Assembly (NCBI GenBank): GCA_945901795.1
Contig: CAMDLP010000009.1
Coordinates: forward strand, 1-64,000
Reading direction: 5' to 3'
From: Akkermansia muciniphila
GTDB taxonomy: Bacteria > Verrucomicrobiota > Verrucomicrobiia > Verrucomicrobiales > Akkermansiaceae
Length of the DNA stretch: 64,000 nucleotides
Part shown: in pieces, positions 7,785 to 16,756 of the stretch
How the letters are laid out: the number at the start of each line of letters is the position of its first letter
Numbering within the stretch: position 1 is the stretch's first letter
The notes under the pieces: generated by a model
Seen by the model: the letters and a program-made list of their open reading frames with translations, nothing else
What the model was told of the DNA's origin: nothing
Databases searched by the model: none
Made by a program: the position numbers and the translations under genes

Positions 7785-8120
7785 GGCCGCAGAGGTAACA
7801 TTTGCAGCTGCGGGCGATAGAGAAAAATCCTCGGCCGCCGCCATCGATTTTAAAAATAATTTCGGTTGCGGGAAGGCGGGCTCGCGGTAGTCTGCTGACG
7901 ACTGCTGTGTACGACTAATTTGGTAGCTGGCCCGAACCGATATGATTGAACCGGGGTCATCTTCCGATGGACGATGTCACGCCTTTTCAGGAAGACGGAA
8001 AACCATTGGACGACCCCACTTATTGAGTTTACGGAACGTGGCTCACAGCGCCAAGGACGGCACAGCGGTTTTCTTTTTTCATGGCTTGATTTGACCCAGC
8101 CCTGCATGGTCTCGCGCGTG
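7785..8120. other. Intergenic region between divergent genes
   Basis: This 336-base gap should contain promoters for both the S41 protease and the MBL gene. In-frame extensions of both genes into it lack protein character. I see no convincing -35/-10 pair, RNA gene or repeat. Confidence 0.5.
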
Positions 8121-8897
8121 ATGCGATTTGCAGTGCTGGGCAGCGGGAGCGGGGGAAATGCGGCGGTCGTCGAGTGCGGCGGGCTGCGCCTGATGATCGA
8201 TGCGGGGTTGAGCGCGAAGCAATTGTCGCTGCGGCTCAATCAGGTGGGAATCGATCCCGCGTCGCTGGACGGGATTTTGCTCACCCACGAGCACGGCGAC
8301 CATGTCCGCGGGCTGAAGGTTTTCCTCAAACAGCACCCGGTGCCGGTGTTCACCACGCCGGCCACGGCGCGGGTGGTGCGGGAGAATGGGATCGAGGGCG
8401 GGACGTGGAAATTTTTCGAAGCGGGCCAGGTGTTCGCCATCGGCGGAATCGCGGTGGAGACCTTCGCGATCCAGCATGACGCGGTGGACCCGGTGGGTTT
8501 CGTGGTCGGGCATGACACGCGGCGGCTTGGATTTCTATCCGACGCGGGGTTCGTCACCCGCAGCATGACCGAACGGCTGCGCGGGCTGGACGGGATTTTC
8601 GTGGAGGCCAACTACGACGAAGGCCTGCTGGAGGCGGACACCAAGCGACCGTGGTCGATCAAACAACGGATCAGTTCGCGGCACGGGCATTTGTCCAACG
8701 GCCAGGTCACCGAGTTGATCCGCGACATCTCCCACCCGGCGCTCGGGCGGGTGGTGCTCGGTCACTTGAGCTCGGACTGCAACACGCCGGAGATCATTCT
8801 ATCCATGCTCCGGAACTGCCTAGCAGATCTCGGTCATGGCCACGTCGGCCTGCACTGCGCGGGCCAGCACGAGCCGACGGCGTGGTTCTCGTTTTAA
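8121..8897 (+). CDS. MBL-fold metallohydrolase, YycJ/WalJ-like
   Basis: The start at 8121 is preferred because MRFAVLGSGSGGNA is the usual beginning of this family; the ORF track start at 7974 adds an unstructured tail. The metallo-beta-lactamase motif LTHEHGDH binds two metals and is followed by the later strand motifs LSDAG and HLSSDCN. YycJ-like enzymes act on nucleic acids or nucleotides and have been linked to DNA repair and cell-wall coordination in Firmicutes; the substrate here is unknown. About 258 residues, the normal family length. It converges on the TauE/SafE gene. Confidence 0.82.
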   Translation: MRFAVLGSGSGGNAAVVECGGLRLMIDAGLSAKQLSLRLNQVGIDPASLDGILLTHEHGDHVRGLKVFLKQHPVPVFTTPATARVVRENGIEGGTWKFFEAGQVFAIGGIAVETFAIQHDAVDPVGFVVGHDTRRLGFLSDAGFVTRSMTERLRGLDGIFVEANYDEGLLEADTKRPWSIKQRISSRHGHLSNGQVTELIRDISHPALGRVVLGHLSSDCNTPEIILSMLRNCLADLGHGHVGLHCAGQHEPTAWFSF

Positions 8898-8917
8898 GTT
8901 TTGGAGGCGGTCGGCGC

Positions 8918-9652
8918 TCACCTGCGCCACAGGACGAAACCCGCGGTGGTGAGCACCAGCAGCGCGAAAGAGCGCCGCAGGGCCAATTCGGGAAGCCGGG
9001 ACACCAGTTTTCCGCCGATGAGCACCCCCGCCGCGGCGATGACGGAGAAGACCGCGGCTAACAGCCATGGAACCGGTGCCTCTCCCAAATGACTGATGAA
9101 TCCCGACGCCGAGTTCGCGGCGATGATCGCGAGCGAGGTGCCGGTCGCCACGCGCAGCGGGAGTCTGGCGAATTTCACCAGCGCGGGCAGCAGCAGGAAA
9201 CCACCGCCCACGCCGAGAAAGCCGGTGAGCACGCCGACACCCGCGCCGGCCAAAAGGCAACGGACAGGGTGGCACTCCGGCTCAGGCTGAAGCGTGGTGT
9301 TTTTCACCAAAAGCATTCTCACAGCCACCACGATCATGAGGACGGCGAAGGAGATCATCAACACCGCGGGAGAAACCAGGTCTGTCAATTTCGCGCCGAA
9401 GATCGCACCCAGCATGCCGGCCCCCGCGAACGTGCCGGCAGCGAGGAAATGCAGTTCCCCCGCTCTCGCGCGCTGCCAGGCGCCGACCAGCGCGGCGGAT
9501 CCCACGATCAACAAGCTCAGGCTGATCGCCTCGCGTGGCGCGACTCCCGCCAGATAGACGAGAACCGGCAGGGTGAGGATGCTGCCACCCGCACCGGTTA
9601 GTCCGAGGGAAAGTCCGATGGCCACGGCACCTAGCAGCGCGAGCGGAGTCAT
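8918..9652 (-). CDS. TauE/SafE family sulfite exporter
   Basis: The ATG at 9652 overlaps the stop of the upstream MBL-rhodanese gene by ATGA; the longer ORF start at 9763 is rejected. The 244-residue product is almost entirely hydrophobic, with about eight membrane segments and the glycine-rich repeats GLSLGLTGAGGSIL and GVLTGFLGVGGGFLLLP that mark the two halves of the TauE/SafE fold. It sits in the inner membrane and exports sulfite or a related sulfur anion. Coupling to a persulfide dioxygenase-rhodanese indicates it removes the sulfite or thiosulfate produced by that enzyme, as in cst-type operons. Confidence 0.86.
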   Translation of the reverse strand: MTPLALLGAVAIGLSLGLTGAGGSILTLPVLVYLAGVAPREAISLSLLIVGSAALVGAWQRARAGELHFLAAGTFAGAGMLGAIFGAKLTDLVSPAVLMISFAVLMIVVAVRMLLVKNTTLQPEPECHPVRCLLAGAGVGVLTGFLGVGGGFLLLPALVKFARLPLRVATGTSLAIIAANSASGFISHLGEAPVPWLLAAVFSVIAAAGVLIGGKLVSRLPELALRRSFALLVLTTAGFVLWRR

Positions 9653-11061
9653 GATTTCAGGTGGTTTGGAATTTCCGCGAAGTCGCCATCGACATGCACG
9701 ACCTCGCGTCCCTGGCTGGCCAGATAGGCGGCGGCGATGCCGGCCCGCAGGCCGCTGCCGCACTGGACGTAAAGCGGCCCGCCGGACGGCACCTCATCAA
9801 GCCGCGCGGCGAGGCGGGTGTAGGCGATGTTTTTCGCTCCGGTGACGTGACTGGCGGCGAATTCATCCGCTCCACGCACGTCGAGCACCAGCACGCCGGC
9901 CTGAAGTTCCCGTGTGGAAACGCGTCGGATACTGGCGGTGAAATCAGTGGCGGCGAGCGCCTCGTCGACCGGAATCCACGCCTCGACGCTATCCAACCCG
10001 ATGCGGATCAACTGGCGCACCGCTTCGTCGAGCTGGCTTTGATTTTCAATGACCAACAGGATGCGGGCGTTTTCATCCACGTAAGATCCGGCGGCGACAG
10101 GCAGCTTGCCGCCCGGCATGGGAGCCGAAAGCGAGCCTTGCAAATGCCTGCCAGCAAAAGCCGCGCGATCCGACCGCAGGTCGAGAATGGCGCGGTCCTT
10201 TTTTCCGATCCACGAGCCGAGCTGGTCCGCGGTGATCCGGCTGGGGAGCGGGAGCTTGCCTTCCGGCAAAAGCGCGGGACCGAGGCGGTTGTCGCGCTTC
10301 ATCCGGGCGAAATAGCGGGGCGGCTCGGGCTGGCCGTGGAGGATGTCGCTCACGAACTTGTCCTCGCCGGCGGTCAGCGCCTCGCGGAAGGCGGGGTTGA
10401 ATTTCCTTTCATAACCCAGAACGCTGTTAGGAATCGCGCCGAGCGCCTTGCCACAAGCGCTGCCCGCACCGTGCGCGGGAAGGATCTGCAGGTGTGCCGG
10501 CAAGTCCGCCGTCGCCCGCAGGCTCGCGTAAAGCGTTCTCGCGCTGGGCTCCATGACTCCGGCCTGGCCGGCGGCGCTCTCCAACAAGTCCGGGCGGCCG
10601 ACATCGCCGACGAAGATGAAATCCCCGGTCAGCAACGCCATCGGCTCGTCCGCGCCGCCGCCGATGTCGGTGACGAGGAAGCTCATGTGCTCCGGCGTGT
10701 GGCCGGGAGTTAGAAGCGCCTTGAACTCGATGTTTCCGACGCGGAAGACATTGCCGTGTTTGAGAAAACGGGCGTTGGAGTGACCCTTCGCCCACTCGAA
10801 CTGCCAGTCCGGCCCGCCTTCTTCCGAGAGATAAGCAGTCACCCCGTGGCGCTCCATCAGCTCGCGGGCCCCGCTCAGATAATCGGCGTGGATGTGGGTG
10901 TCCGCGACGGCGGTGATCCGCAGGCCGTTTTCCTCAGCGACTTGGAAATAGCGGTCGAGATCGCGCTCGGGATCAATGACGATCGCTTCGCCGGTGCGCT
11001 GGCAGCCGATCAGATAGGCGTTCTGGGCGAGCGAGGAATCGATGATTTGACGGAGGAACAT
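9649..11061 (-). CDS. MBL-fold persulfide dioxygenase-rhodanese fusion (CstB-like)
   Basis: The 470-residue product is an N-terminal metallo-beta-lactamase domain (residues 1-about 250) of ETHE1/persulfide-dioxygenase type, with motifs THIHADYLSGA, TPGHTPEHM, GDFIFVGDVGRPDL and PAHGAGS, plus two rhodanese modules. The first rhodanese (about 275-360) has lost its catalytic Cys. The second (about 375-470) keeps CGSGLRAG. This is the architecture of CstB, which oxidises low-molecular-weight persulfides and yields thiosulfate. It lies between a rhodanese-DUF2892 gene and an exporter gene, so the operon deals with sulfide or persulfide stress. Confidence 0.87.
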   Translation of the reverse strand: MFLRQIIDSSLAQNAYLIGCQRTGEAIVIDPERDLDRYFQVAEENGLRITAVADTHIHADYLSGARELMERHGVTAYLSEEGGPDWQFEWAKGHSNARFLKHGNVFRVGNIEFKALLTPGHTPEHMSFLVTDIGGGADEPMALLTGDFIFVGDVGRPDLLESAAGQAGVMEPSARTLYASLRATADLPAHLQILPAHGAGSACGKALGAIPNSVLGYERKFNPAFREALTAGEDKFVSDILHGQPEPPRYFARMKRDNRLGPALLPEGKLPLPSRITADQLGSWIGKKDRAILDLRSDRAAFAGRHLQGSLSAPMPGGKLPVAAGSYVDENARILLVIENQSQLDEAVRQLIRIGLDSVEAWIPVDEALAATDFTASIRRVSTRELQAGVLVLDVRGADEFAASHVTGAKNIAYTRLAARLDEVPSGGPLYVQCGSGLRAGIAAAYLASQGREVVHVDGDFAEIPNHLKS

Positions 11062-11079
11062 GGCGGTGAGGGTTGGAGG

Positions 11080-11631
11080 TTAGATCGAACACGAGTTGCC
11101 GGCGCACTTGGTGCCGGAGCGTTGGTTCCAGGGCATTTTCGCCAGCACCATCGCCATGCCGCACCAGTCGGTGACGCCGGCGAAAATCAGGCCGGCGCCG
11201 ACGAAGGCGCTGAGCCCGTAGAATCCGGCATGCACCCAGGTGCCAAGAATCACGCCGAGAAGCACCAGCGATCCGGCGGCGATCCGCACCTGGCGCTCTA
11301 GCGAAACCGCCTTCGCACCCCGCTCCACCGGCAGTCCGGCGCTTTCCCAAGCGGCCACGCCGCCATCGAGAATCACCAGATTCCCGCAACCGGCGGCCTC
11401 GAGTTTTTGGCAGGCCTGTTCGGCGCGTTTTCCGCTGCGGCAGACAATCACGCATTCTCGGTCTTGCGCCGCAGCATACTTCACGGCTTCCACGTCGAGA
11501 CGGTCAAGCGGCATCAGGACGGATCCTGGGATGTGGACCTCGCCGTATTCCGCGGGTGTGCGGACATCGATGACGTTGACGGACTTGCCGGATTGGAGGT
11601 CGGTGTTGAGTTGTTCGGGTTGTATTTTCAT
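11080..11631 (-). CDS. Rhodanese-DUF2892 membrane protein (YgaP-like)
   Basis: Residues 1-105 form a rhodanese domain with active-site loop CRSGKRA. This is followed by two hydrophobic helices (about 118-160) of the DUF2892 type and a Cys-containing tail (CAGNSCSI). YgaP-like proteins are membrane-anchored sulfurtransferases that carry sulfane sulfur. It lies 18 bases upstream of the MBL-rhodanese gene on the same strand and is the first sulfur gene of the group. A short dyad GCTTG-CGA-CAAGC (11638-11650) lies just before the start codon and could be an operator, though it is small. Confidence 0.85.
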   Translation of the reverse strand: MKIQPEQLNTDLQSGKSVNVIDVRTPAEYGEVHIPGSVLMPLDRLDVEAVKYAAAQDRECVIVCRSGKRAEQACQKLEAAGCGNLVILDGGVAAWESAGLPVERGAKAVSLERQVRIAAGSLVLLGVILGTWVHAGFYGLSAFVGAGLIFAGVTDWCGMAMVLAKMPWNQRSGTKCAGNSCSI

Positions 11632-11687
11632 AAAGTTGCTTGCGACAAGCTCAACCGGGACGCAGCGAGACCCGCCGATCTGAAATT

Positions 11688-12428
11688 CTAGTCCTTAAAC
11701 ACCGGAAAACCCGCCGACGGACGCAGTTTCAAAGGCGGCTCGATCTGGAAAGATTCCGAATCCCCGATCTGGTAGGATCCGTAGGCGATGGGGATGACGG
11801 TCAGCAGCAGCGCGGGCTCGTCCTCGTGGATGATCTTGGAAATGTGGACGACGGCCGCGCAATTCGGGCTCTTTTTGACGCTCAGGATGTCGCCGGATTT
11901 GAAGGAGCCCGCGACCTCGGCCTGATGCGTCGGGAACACGTATTCGATGAAAACCGGATACGGCAGCGGCTTGGTGAAGTCGTCGGGTTTCACCAAGGCT
12001 TGCGCGCGGATGACGATGCCCGGATCAAAGAAATCCTGCGGGCTCAATTTCCTGATCCGCCCGACCTGATAGTCGCCCTCGATGTAGTTCAACAGAAGCG
12101 GCCGGTCGAAATTCGTGAGGTAATTCCTCATCAACAGGGAATTCGCCCGGACGCGCTCTTCCTCGGTGTAACCGAAATACCGCTTGTAGAGCTCCTTGTG
12201 GGCCAACGCATTGCCGTTGGGGACATCGAGCACGGTGTAGCGCTTCAGCACCGGCGAACGACCGAGTTTGCCGAGAATCTCGTAGTTTCTCGGAATTTCC
12301 GGATGGCCGAACACATGCAGGCAGACCGCCCAGCTGACGATCGCGAAACAAAGCGCCAGGGCGTTCGCCAACAACCACCAGAAATAGGCGGGACGCGACG
12401 GCGGCAACTCTTCGACAATGCGGGGCAC
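11688..12428 (-). CDS. Conserved single-pass membrane protein, unknown
   Basis: The 246-residue product has one N-terminal membrane helix (about residues 14-42, FWWLLANALALCFAIVSWAVCLHVFG). A soluble, probably periplasmic domain of mixed alpha/beta character follows, with a beta-rich second half. I recognise no catalytic motif. It lies between an A-type iron-sulfur protein gene (15-base gap) and the rhodanese gene (56-base gap), all on the minus strand, so it may be transcribed with them. A link to sulfur metabolism is only positional. Confidence 0.65.
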   Translation of the reverse strand: MPRIVEELPPSRPAYFWWLLANALALCFAIVSWAVCLHVFGHPEIPRNYEILGKLGRSPVLKRYTVLDVPNGNALAHKELYKRYFGYTEEERVRANSLLMRNYLTNFDRPLLLNYIEGDYQVGRIRKLSPQDFFDPGIVIRAQALVKPDDFTKPLPYPVFIEYVFPTHQAEVAGSFKSGDILSVKKSPNCAAVVHISKIIHEDEPALLLTVIPIAYGSYQIGDSESFQIEPPLKLRPSAGFPVFKD

Positions 12429-12443
12429 GACGGCTTGAAAGGA

Positions 12444-12824
12444 TCAGGGTGTGCCGCAAGCCTCGCCGTCCGGCACCGCGTGGGCACCCGCAGGCTCGTC
12501 GGATGTTTCGAACGAGGTGCCGCAGCCACACGAGCGCGCGGCGCGGGGGTTGTGGATCTTGAATCCGGCGTCGGTCAGGTCATCGGAGTAGTCGATTTCA
12601 CATCCCCGCAAGCGGTCGAAGCTGTCAGCGGCCACGATCACGCGGGCCGCACCAGCTTCGACGACCTCATCGCCGGGCTCCGGATCTGCCACGTTCATCT
12701 CGTATTGCCAGCCGGCACAGCCGCCGCGGCGAACGGCGAGACGCAGGCCCGACTGGGCGGACTTGGCCTTGCTCGCGAGGAGTTTGCCGAGTTCTTCGAT
12801 GGCTTTGGGAGTGACGGTAATCAT
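12444..12824 (-). CDS. A-type iron-sulfur cluster carrier (IscA/ErpA/HesB family)
   Basis: A HesB/IscA domain covers residues 1-100: MITVTPKAIEELGKLLA, the first conserved Cys in RRGGCAGW, then the C-terminal CGCG pair. These three cysteines coordinate the transferred cluster. A 25-residue acidic tail ends with another Cys. A-type carriers deliver [2Fe-2S] or [4Fe-4S] clusters to client apoproteins; which clients cannot be read from this locus, where no other isc/suf gene is present. It heads the minus-strand set leading to the persulfide genes and is divergent from rpoD. Confidence 0.88.
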   Translation of the reverse strand: MITVTPKAIEELGKLLASKAKSAQSGLRLAVRRGGCAGWQYEMNVADPEPGDEVVEAGAARVIVAADSFDRLRGCEIDYSDDLTDAGFKIHNPRAARSCGCGTSFETSDEPAGAHAVPDGEACGTP

Positions 12825-12995
12825 GTTCGATGGTGCAACCTAAGTGCTTCCCGGCGATTTGAAACCGGAAATCCGCACAAGCTCAATCACGATCACTTCT
12901 TGCACGAAATGAAAATCCGGACGATTGGACTTCCCTGCGTCGCGAAGTCCCGTGAATCCTTGGATTTCCCGGTAATTCAAATCGGAAGAAAGGTC

Positions 12996-13024
12996 TTGAC
13001 GGGTCCCCGCTGCGCCTCTTCATT
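12996..13024 (+). promoter_or_regulatory. Possible rpoD promoter
   Basis: TTGACG (12996-13001) is followed after exactly 17 bases by TTCATT (13019-13024), a good -35 with a poor -10. It lies about 80 bases upstream of the rpoD start. This is the best candidate in the gap, but it is weak. Confidence 0.35.
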
Positions 13025-13105
13025 CCGCTCCGCCTGCGATTTCCCCGCCGTGCCCCTAGGCTAGGTGGGGTGTCTCCAGATTTTTGACTCAAGCGCATTT
13101 ATTCC

Positions 13106-15208
13106 ATGTCTTCATCCAAATCTTCTTCCAAGAAATCCGCCGCAAAACCCCAGGTAAAGGTTCCAAAAGCAGCGACAACCAAGGAAGACCCGAAGAGCAA
13201 AAAACCGGCAGCTCCGGTGAAAGAGGCCAAGTTGAAAAAACCTCAAGTCGTGGTCCCCGCTCCCAAAGCCGCTCCCAAAGCGCCCGTGAAAGCCGCCCCG
13301 AAAGTTGTCATCAAGACTCCCGCCAAGGCCGTGGTCATAGCCAAGCCGAAGGCCGTGGTCGCCGCGAAGCCCGCGCCTGCCAAGCCCAAAAAGGAAGTGC
13401 CACAACCCGTCGCCAAAGCTGCGCCTGCCCAGCCGAAAAAGGAAGTGCCGCAACCCGTCGCCAAAGCCGCGCCTGCCCAGCCGAAAAAGGAAGCGCCGGA
13501 GCCAATCGTCAAAGCCGCGCCCTCCAAAGCCAAAAAAGACGTCCCCGCCAGCGGCGAAACCAAGGCCAGCACCAAGGCGGGAGACGCCCCAAAACGCCGG
13601 ATCGACACTCCTGAAATCCAGGAAAAAATCCGCGAACTCATCAAGCTCGCCAAGGAGCAGGACTACCTGACCTACGACGACATCAACGAGATTCTCCCTA
13701 ACGACCTTGTCGATCCCGACGACGTCGAGGCCATCATGGAGCGGCTCCGCAACATGGAGTTCGACATCATCGATGCCTCCGAAGTCGATCGCTACAAGGA
13801 CAAGAAGCGCGACGAAGGCGACGGCGAGGAAGAAGACGTCAAGGCCGACCAGAAACTCGACATCCTCGACGACCCGGTCCGGATGTATCTCAAGCAAATG
13901 GGCCAAGTCCCACTGCTCACCCGCGAGCAGGAAGTGGAAATTTCCAAGCGCATCGAAGATGCCGAAATCGAAGTTGCAAAGCATCTCCACCTCTTCGGAT
14001 TCGTCACCGATTCCTATCTCGAACTCGCTGAAAAGCTCAACAAGGGCAAGGAGCGCTTCGACCGCGTCATCCTCGACAAGAAGATCGAGTCCCGCGAGCG
14101 CTACATGAAAGGCCTCCCGAAACTCTGCGACCAACTCAAGCAGCTTCACCACGAGAACGACGACCTGTTCCGCCAGCTTTCCGCCAAAAATCCGCGCGGC
14201 AAAAGGAAGCTCGAGGAGGAGTTCCAAAAGAACATCCAAACCCTCAACCGCGTCTTCACCCGCTTCTATTACAAACAGAAAGTCGTCGAGGATTTCTGCG
14301 AGCAAGTGGATGAATACATGCAGAAGTTCTGGAAATACGGCCGCAAACTTCAGATCGATCCGGAAGACAAGGAGTTCGTCACCAAGATGCGCGAAGTCCA
14401 ACAACGGACGTGGCACACTCTGGAAACCTTCGAAGAAGCTAACAATCAACTCCGCCACTGGCTCAAGGAAGCACTTAAGGCGAAGACCGAAATGGTCGAG
14501 GCCAACCTCCGCCTCGTCATTTCCATCGCCAAGAAATACACCAACCGCGGCCTCTCCTTCCTCGACCTGATCCAAGAAGGCAACATGGGCCTCATGAAGG
14601 CGGTCGAGAAATTCGAATACCGCCGCGGTTATAAATTCTCCACCTACGCCACTTGGTGGATTCGCCAGGCGATCACTCGCTCCATCGCCGACCAGGCCCG
14701 AACGATCCGGATCCCGGTGCACATGATCGAGACGATCAATAAGCTGATGCGCGTGCAGAAACAACTCGTCCAGGAATACGGCCGCGAGCCTTCCCCGGAG
14801 GAAATCGCCGACGAAATCCACTTGCCCGTCGAGCGCGTGCGCGCCGTGTTGAAAATGGCCCAGCAGCCGATTTCGCTACAAGCGCCTGTTGGAGATTCGG
14901 ACGACACTTCCTTCGGTGACTTCATCGAAGACAAGGCCGCCGACAACCCGATGGAGGAAGCCGGCTTCTCGATGCTCAAGGACAAGATCAAGGACGTGCT
15001 CGACACCCTAACCGAGCGCGAGCGCGAAGTTCTCGAACAACGCTTCGGCCTCAAGGATGGTTACAGCCGCACCCTCGAAGAAGTCGGCCGCCAGTTCCAG
15101 GTCACCCGCGAACGGATCCGTCAGATCGAAGCCAAGGCCCTGCGGAAAATGCGCCACCCCACCCGGATTCGCAAACTCGAAGGCTTCATCGAACTTCCGG
15201 GGGCGTGA
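13106..15208 (+). CDS. rpoD: Primary sigma factor RpoD (sigma-70)
   Basis: The 700-residue housekeeping sigma factor recruits RNA polymerase to -10/-35 promoters. Residues 1-about 165 are a Lys/Ala/Pro-rich low-complexity extension containing three 16-residue repeats. Region 1.1 begins near [17 protein letters not shown], region 1.2 at [11 protein letters not shown], then a non-conserved region. Region 2 is [12 protein letters not shown]...[15 protein letters not shown], and region 4 contains the [23 protein letters not shown]. All core regions are intact. The extension is histone-H1-like in composition and may bind nucleic acid or be disordered. The start ATG lies 28 bases after a short G/C dyad. 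Confidence 0.97.
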   Translation: MSSSKSSSKKSAAKPQVKVPKAATTKEDPKSKKPAAPVKEAKLKKPQVVVPAPKAAPKAPVKAAPKVVIKTPAKAVVIAKPKAVVAAKPAPAKPKKEVPQPVAKAAPAQPKKEVPQPVAKAAPAQPKKEAPEPIVKAAPSKAKKDVPASGETKASTKAGDAPKRRIDTPEIQEKIRELIKLAKEQDYLTYDDINEILPNDLVDPDDVEAIMERLRNMEFDIIDASEVDRYKDKKRDEGDGEEEDVKADQKLDILDDPVRMYLKQMGQVPLLTREQEVEISKRIEDAEIEVAKHLHLFGFVTDSYLELAEKLNKGKERFDRVILDKKIESRERYMKGLPKLCDQLKQLHHENDDLFRQLSAKNPRGKRKLEEEFQKNIQTLNRVFTRFYYKQKVVEDFCEQVDEYMQKFWKYGRKLQIDPEDKEFVTKMREVQQRTWHTLETFEEANNQLRHWLKEALKAKTEMVEANLRLVISIAKKYTNRGLSFLDLIQEGNMGLMKAVEKFEYRRGYKFSTYATWWIRQAITRSIADQARTIRIPVHMIETINKLMRVQKQLVQEYGREPSPEEIADEIHLPVERVRAVLKMAQQPISLQAPVGDSDDTSFGDFIEDKAADNPMEEAGFSMLKDKIKDVLDTLTEREREVLEQRFGLKDGYSRTLEEVGRQFQVTRERIRQIEAKALRKMRHPTRIRKLEGFIELPGA
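13373..13516 (+). repeat. Three 48-bp tandem repeats in rpoD
   Basis: Copies start at 13373, 13421 and 13469, each encoding APAxPKKExPxPxxKA. Copies 1 and 2 are nearly identical in DNA and the third has diverged. The period of 16 codons keeps the frame, so copy number could change without breaking rpoD. Confidence 0.85.
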
Positions 15209-15334
15209 AGCACTGCATCGCGGGAGTTTCCTCTCTGCGGGACGATCCTGAAACCCCCTTTGGTGGAGCCTCCGATGCGCTAATGCCTGCCCAAGCCGGA
15301 GCGCAGGGCAGTGGCGGTTGCCCCCGCAGGGAAA

Positions 15335-15952
15335 TCAAATCCCCTTCCTCAAATCCCGCAAACTCCACAGCATCCCTGTTGCGGCCGCCGCGTCGCCGCG
15401 CATCTTCCCAGCCCCGTCCCTGCGTTTCTTCCCGAAACGATCGCGGGCGTTCGCAAACGCCTCGTTCACGAAACTCCGGCTTCCGATCACCGCCCCGTCC
15501 GTAAAATACCTCACCCGGCAGCGCTGCATTTTGCCCCGCGATAGCTCGCCCGCACGCTCAGTCTCACGCTCGGCGTCCGCTACGCCCATGCCCTTGCGCG
15601 TCAGCTTCGTTTCCTCCGCGCCATCCCGGCCGGTCCGCGTCTCGGTCTTCTCCACCGCCCCCGCCATCAATAGTTTCCGGTATTCCCGCGAAACATCGTT
15701 CGCCCAAATCGAATCATCCGCCCCGCATCCCTTGTGCGCCCGCAGCGCCCGCACCAGGCCGGCCCGCGCCGTTTTTCCGTTGCCCTGTCGCCTCAGCGTC
15801 CCATCGTGGCTTTGTAGATGCCTAGCGGCCTCGTCAGCGTCCATCCCCGACTTCCGGCAATGCCACGTGGCTTTCATGAGCCAAAGATTTATTCCGTCCC
15901 TCGGAGGCGGTGGAAGTGGATCTACCGTCTTTGTGATTTCGCGGAGGATCAT
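15335..15952 (-). pseudogene. Remnant ORF with transposase-like C-terminus
   Basis: A 205-codon minus-strand frame. Its C-terminal 75 residues (CRVRYFTDGAVIGSR...GMLWSLRDLR) resemble the C-terminus of REP-associated tyrosine transposases as I recall them from Verrucomicrobiota. The N-terminal part (WLMKATWHCRKSGMDADEAARHLQ) looks unrelated, more like a primase or element protein, and no catalytic HUH motif is present. It therefore looks like a fused or truncated relic. It lies in the stretch between rpoD and tRNA-Thr that also carries an integrase fragment. It could instead be an intact gene of unknown function. Confidence 0.4.
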
Positions 15953-16143
15953 GCTTGGCCATCCTTCCCGCTATCCTCAGTTGTCGATCAGGTCGAGCAT
16001 CCTCGAAAACTCCCTATCGGATCGGCGGTTATTCGTGCCGGAAACGAAGGGATCTATCTAGATTTCCTCGTCGATCTCGTCGATCTCGTCGTGATCGGCC
16101 TCGGTCAGCAGGCTGTTGATGAACAGCGCGTGATCGTGGACAG

Positions 16144-16380
16144 TCACCGGGCGGCGGCGGCAGCTTGGCGGGCAAGGCCGGACTCGATGACGTTTCCCCG
16201 CATTCCATTGGCGTCATCGCCCCGCAGTCGCTTGGCGTATCGCTCCGCATCGGCGAGCTTGATGAAGAACTTTCGTTCTCTTCTTCCGTTCCCGGACATG
16301 GCCGGCGGGACGGATACCATCCATCCATCGGTGGTTTCGGCAGGTGTAAATGAGGGTCGTTTTGGCATGGCGCCTGCCAT
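16144..16380 (-). pseudogene. N-terminal fragment of a tyrosine-recombinase integrase
   Basis: The 78-residue frame (KRPSFTPAETTDGWMVSVPP...RERKFFIKLADAERYAKRLR) has the strand-strand-helix look of the arm-binding N-terminus of tyrosine recombinases, then stops. No core-binding or catalytic domain (R...HxxR...Y) follows on either side. It begins about 70 bases from the 3' end of tRNA-Thr and reads away from it, the usual place of an island integrase. I therefore interpret it as the remains of an integrated element. The downstream stretch to 15953 has only a 29-codon GTG-started frame ending in DEIDEIDEEI. Confidence 0.5.
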
Positions 16381-16452
16381 TACCCTAACACAACAGAACG
16401 GTGTTTGTCAATATTGGCTTAACGAGGAAGCACGTAACCCTTTGAAAACCAG

Positions 16453-16524
16453 AGCCGGCTATCAGAGTCGAACTGATGACCTACTGATTACAAATCAGTT
16501 GCTCTACCACTGAGCTAAGCCGGC
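16453..16524 (-). tRNA. tRNA-Thr (UGU)
   Basis: The reverse complement folds as a 72-base cloverleaf. The acceptor GCCGGCT pairs with AGCCGGC, the D-arm is TAGCTCAGTGGTAGAGCA, and the anticodon stem CTGAT/ATCAG encloses the loop with TGT. The T-arm contains GTTCGACTC and the discriminator is U. CCA is not encoded. The anticodon UGU reads ACA/ACG threonine codons. Confidence 0.93.
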
Positions 16525-16756
16525 CTGTGTTCCTGCGGAACGAGGCGGAGTATTCTCATTCCGGCCGTGGCGGAAAGCGCAAATTCCAATCGGCCGAGGA
16601 ATTTATTTCGCGGCCGGTCGCGATGCCGCGCCCCAGGCCCCGCAATGCGCCACGTTTGACATGTAACCCATTTCATGGAGATAATTCCGCCTTGAAATCC
16701 ACTCCCGGCGTGCCGACGTCGTCCTTGGACCTCCATCTTCTCAAATCTCCAATTCA

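Noticed and set aside
7974-8120. N-terminal extension of the MBL hydrolase
   Set aside because: The family starts at MRFAVLGSGSGGN (8121); the extension shows no conserved pattern and would cover the promoter.
11640-13064. 474-codon plus-strand ORF opposite the rhodanese and IscA genes
   Set aside because: It covers two well-supported minus-strand genes and its sequence has no protein family character.
13083-13105. TTGACT just before rpoD as -35 element
   Set aside because: It lies only 17 bases before the start codon, leaving no room for a -10 and leader.
13112-14821. 569-codon ORF antisense to rpoD
   Set aside because: It is a shadow of the rpoD codon bias; its Leu/Val/Asp/Phe-rich product has no domain, while rpoD is unmistakable.
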